Shown: positions 63,183 through 64,000 of the stretch, piece by piece
How the letters are laid out: the number at the start of each line of letters is the position of its first letter
Numbering within the stretch: position 1 is the first letter of the stretch
Program-made: the position numbers and the translations under genes
The notes under the pieces: generated by a model
The model's input: the letters and a program-made list of their open reading frames with translations, nothing else
The model's database searches: none
What the model was told of the DNA's origin: nothing
From: Clostridia bacterium
GTDB lineage: Bacteria > Bacillota > Clostridia > Oscillospirales > CAG-272
Assembly: GCA_017473865.1 (NCBI GenBank)
Contig: JAFUJB010000006.1
Span: 1-64,000, forward strand
Direction of reading: 5' to 3'
Length of the DNA stretch: 64,000 nucleotides

Positions 63183-63872
63183 TTATTTTTGTTTACTTGA
63201 TCCATTATTTTTTCTCTGTGCTGCTCTGTATTCATCTATTGTTTTTTCTCTTATTTTCTTAACTCGAAAGGCAAATACAAACGACAAAATCACATCAACA
63301 ACTTCAACCACAATAAATACTGTAAAAATAACATCCTCACTTCGAAAAGCGAGTGGAAGAACGTTCATATTTTCTAAAGCCAACCATACAATAAAAATGT
63401 TGAAAAATATTAAAAATATGCCTATAATAGTTAAAGATATAAAAGCACCGTATATTTTAGGATATCTTATGTGCTCCAAATCTTTGTTTTGCTCGGCAGT
63501 ATACGTTACTAAATTGAAGGCAGCCTTATTCATATGTCCGCGGATAGTTCTGTTTTCACCGAAATACTCGTTTGAAGTGCTATCAACAAAATAACAGTCT
63601 GAGTTCAAAAACAATTTTATCATCTTTTTGTGTTTGGGATATTGTCTTATAAAGAAAAAAGTTCCAAATGAATACCAAGCTCCAAACAAATACGATACTA
63701 TCCCAAACACTAAAAGTAAAAGACTTGTATTGCTATTTGTATTTCCAAGCAAAGAAATATATAAAAACAAACCTCCGCATCCAAAAAACACCAACGCAAC
63801 GATTATTATAGTGGTCCAAATATATGAAACATATTCGCGCTTTATCTTTCCATTAAAAAGATCTTTCTTCAA
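63183..63872 (-). CDS. Membrane protein of unknown function
   Basis: 230 residues from a TTG at 63872, preceded by AAAGGCGG. An in-frame ATG at 63899 overlaps the -10 box of the promoter and therefore cannot be the start. Four membrane helices in two pairs (IWTTIIIVALVFFGCGGLFL, LLLLVFGIVSYLFGAWYSFG, ISLTIIGIFLIFFNIFIVWL, VIFTVFIVVEVVDVILSFVF) around a soluble middle part; basic C-terminal tail. No family recognised. Confidence 0.65.
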   Translation of the reverse strand: MKKDLFNGKIKREYVSYIWTTIIIVALVFFGCGGLFLYISLLGNTNSNTSLLLLVFGIVSYLFGAWYSFGTFFFIRQYPKHKKMIKLFLNSDCYFVDSTSNEYFGENRTIRGHMNKAAFNLVTYTAEQNKDLEHIRYPKIYGAFISLTIIGIFLIFFNIFIVWLALENMNVLPLAFRSEDVIFTVFIVVEVVDVILSFVFAFRVKKIREKTIDEYRAAQRKNNGSSKQK

Positions 63873-63897
63873 AAGTACACCGCCTTTCTTTATTTTC

Positions 63898-63926
63898 ATT
63901 ATACCACAAAAGTTATATAAGTTCAA
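63898..63926 (-). promoter_or_regulatory. Sigma-A promoter of the last gene
   Basis: Minus strand TTGAAC (63921-63926), 17 bp, TATAAT (63898-63903), about 20 nt before the proposed TTG start. Confidence 0.7.
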
Positions 63927-64000
63927 TATATTCTTATAAGTCTCAGGTTCAAGTCCAAAAGGTTCAAGAAAAGGTGCAATGGTGAAAGGGGGTTGTTTTT

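Noticed and set aside
1..64000. tRNA, rRNA or insertion sequences
   Set aside because: No cloverleaf with GGTTCGAATCC-type arm, no rRNA signature and no transposase-like protein was found by reading both strands; a dedicated tRNA scan could still reveal one.

Overview
The window looks like chromosomal DNA of an uncultured, low-GC, Gram-positive (monoderm) Clostridia-type gut or rumen bacterium. Reasons: strong GGAGG ribosome sites, sigma-A promoters of TTGACA-17-TATAAT type, two T-box leaders, a lepA-hemW pair, aspS-gatCAB instead of a visible asnS, a BY-kinase capsule operon, a membrane pyrophosphatase and LRR_5 surface protein. I see no rRNA, tRNA, transposase or CRISPR array. Identity is inferred from gene content only.

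Layout. 1-300: three tandem 92-bp repeats. 742-6815 (+): DeoR-type regulator and a complete 2-oxoacid dehydrogenase complex (E2, E3, fused E1alpha-beta). 7456-12537 (+): T-box leader (probable Leu codon), then a LeuA-like protein without its metal ligands, a sugar-isomerase/acyl-CoA-ligase fusion and an amidohydrolase. 12885-15917 (-): hemW and lepA. 16243-21343 (+): T-box leader (probable Asn codon), aspS, gatC, a gatA lacking the amidase catalytic triad, and gatB. 21708-26580 (-): membrane pyrophosphatase, an unknown protein, a cation/proton antiporter.

27219-37722 (-) is the most unusual part: eight closely spaced co-directional genes behind one consensus promoter. In transcription order they encode a degenerate AAA+ protein, a soluble VirD4/TraG-like ATPase, an XRE regulator, a CARF-DUF1887 (Card1/Can2-like) nuclease, a two-module CbbX/SpoVK-type AAA+ protein, a membrane protein with TrkA-like and RyR-like domains, a TIR-Ser/Thr-kinase fusion and a DUF4282 membrane protein. 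The parts belong to nucleotide-signalled conflict (probably anti-phage) systems, but I do not know this combination as a described system.

38204-55946 (-): a capsule/exopolysaccharide operon, from CpsC-CpsD-CpsB through initiating sugar transferase, glycosyltransferases, Wzy and Wzx to a sugar-activation module (epimerase, GHMP kinase, nucleotidyltransferases). It carries decayed genes: an acyltransferase with one in-frame stop and a shattered region at 53150-53715. A divergent small XRE gene (56307) is preceded by twin palindromic operators. 56569-63872 (-): lipoprotein, LRR_5 surface protein, LysM-CAP protein, nagB, MgtC-like protein and small membrane proteins.

Most operons are separated by 200-600 bp of mosaic, hairpin-rich dispersed repeats that carry no convincing genes.
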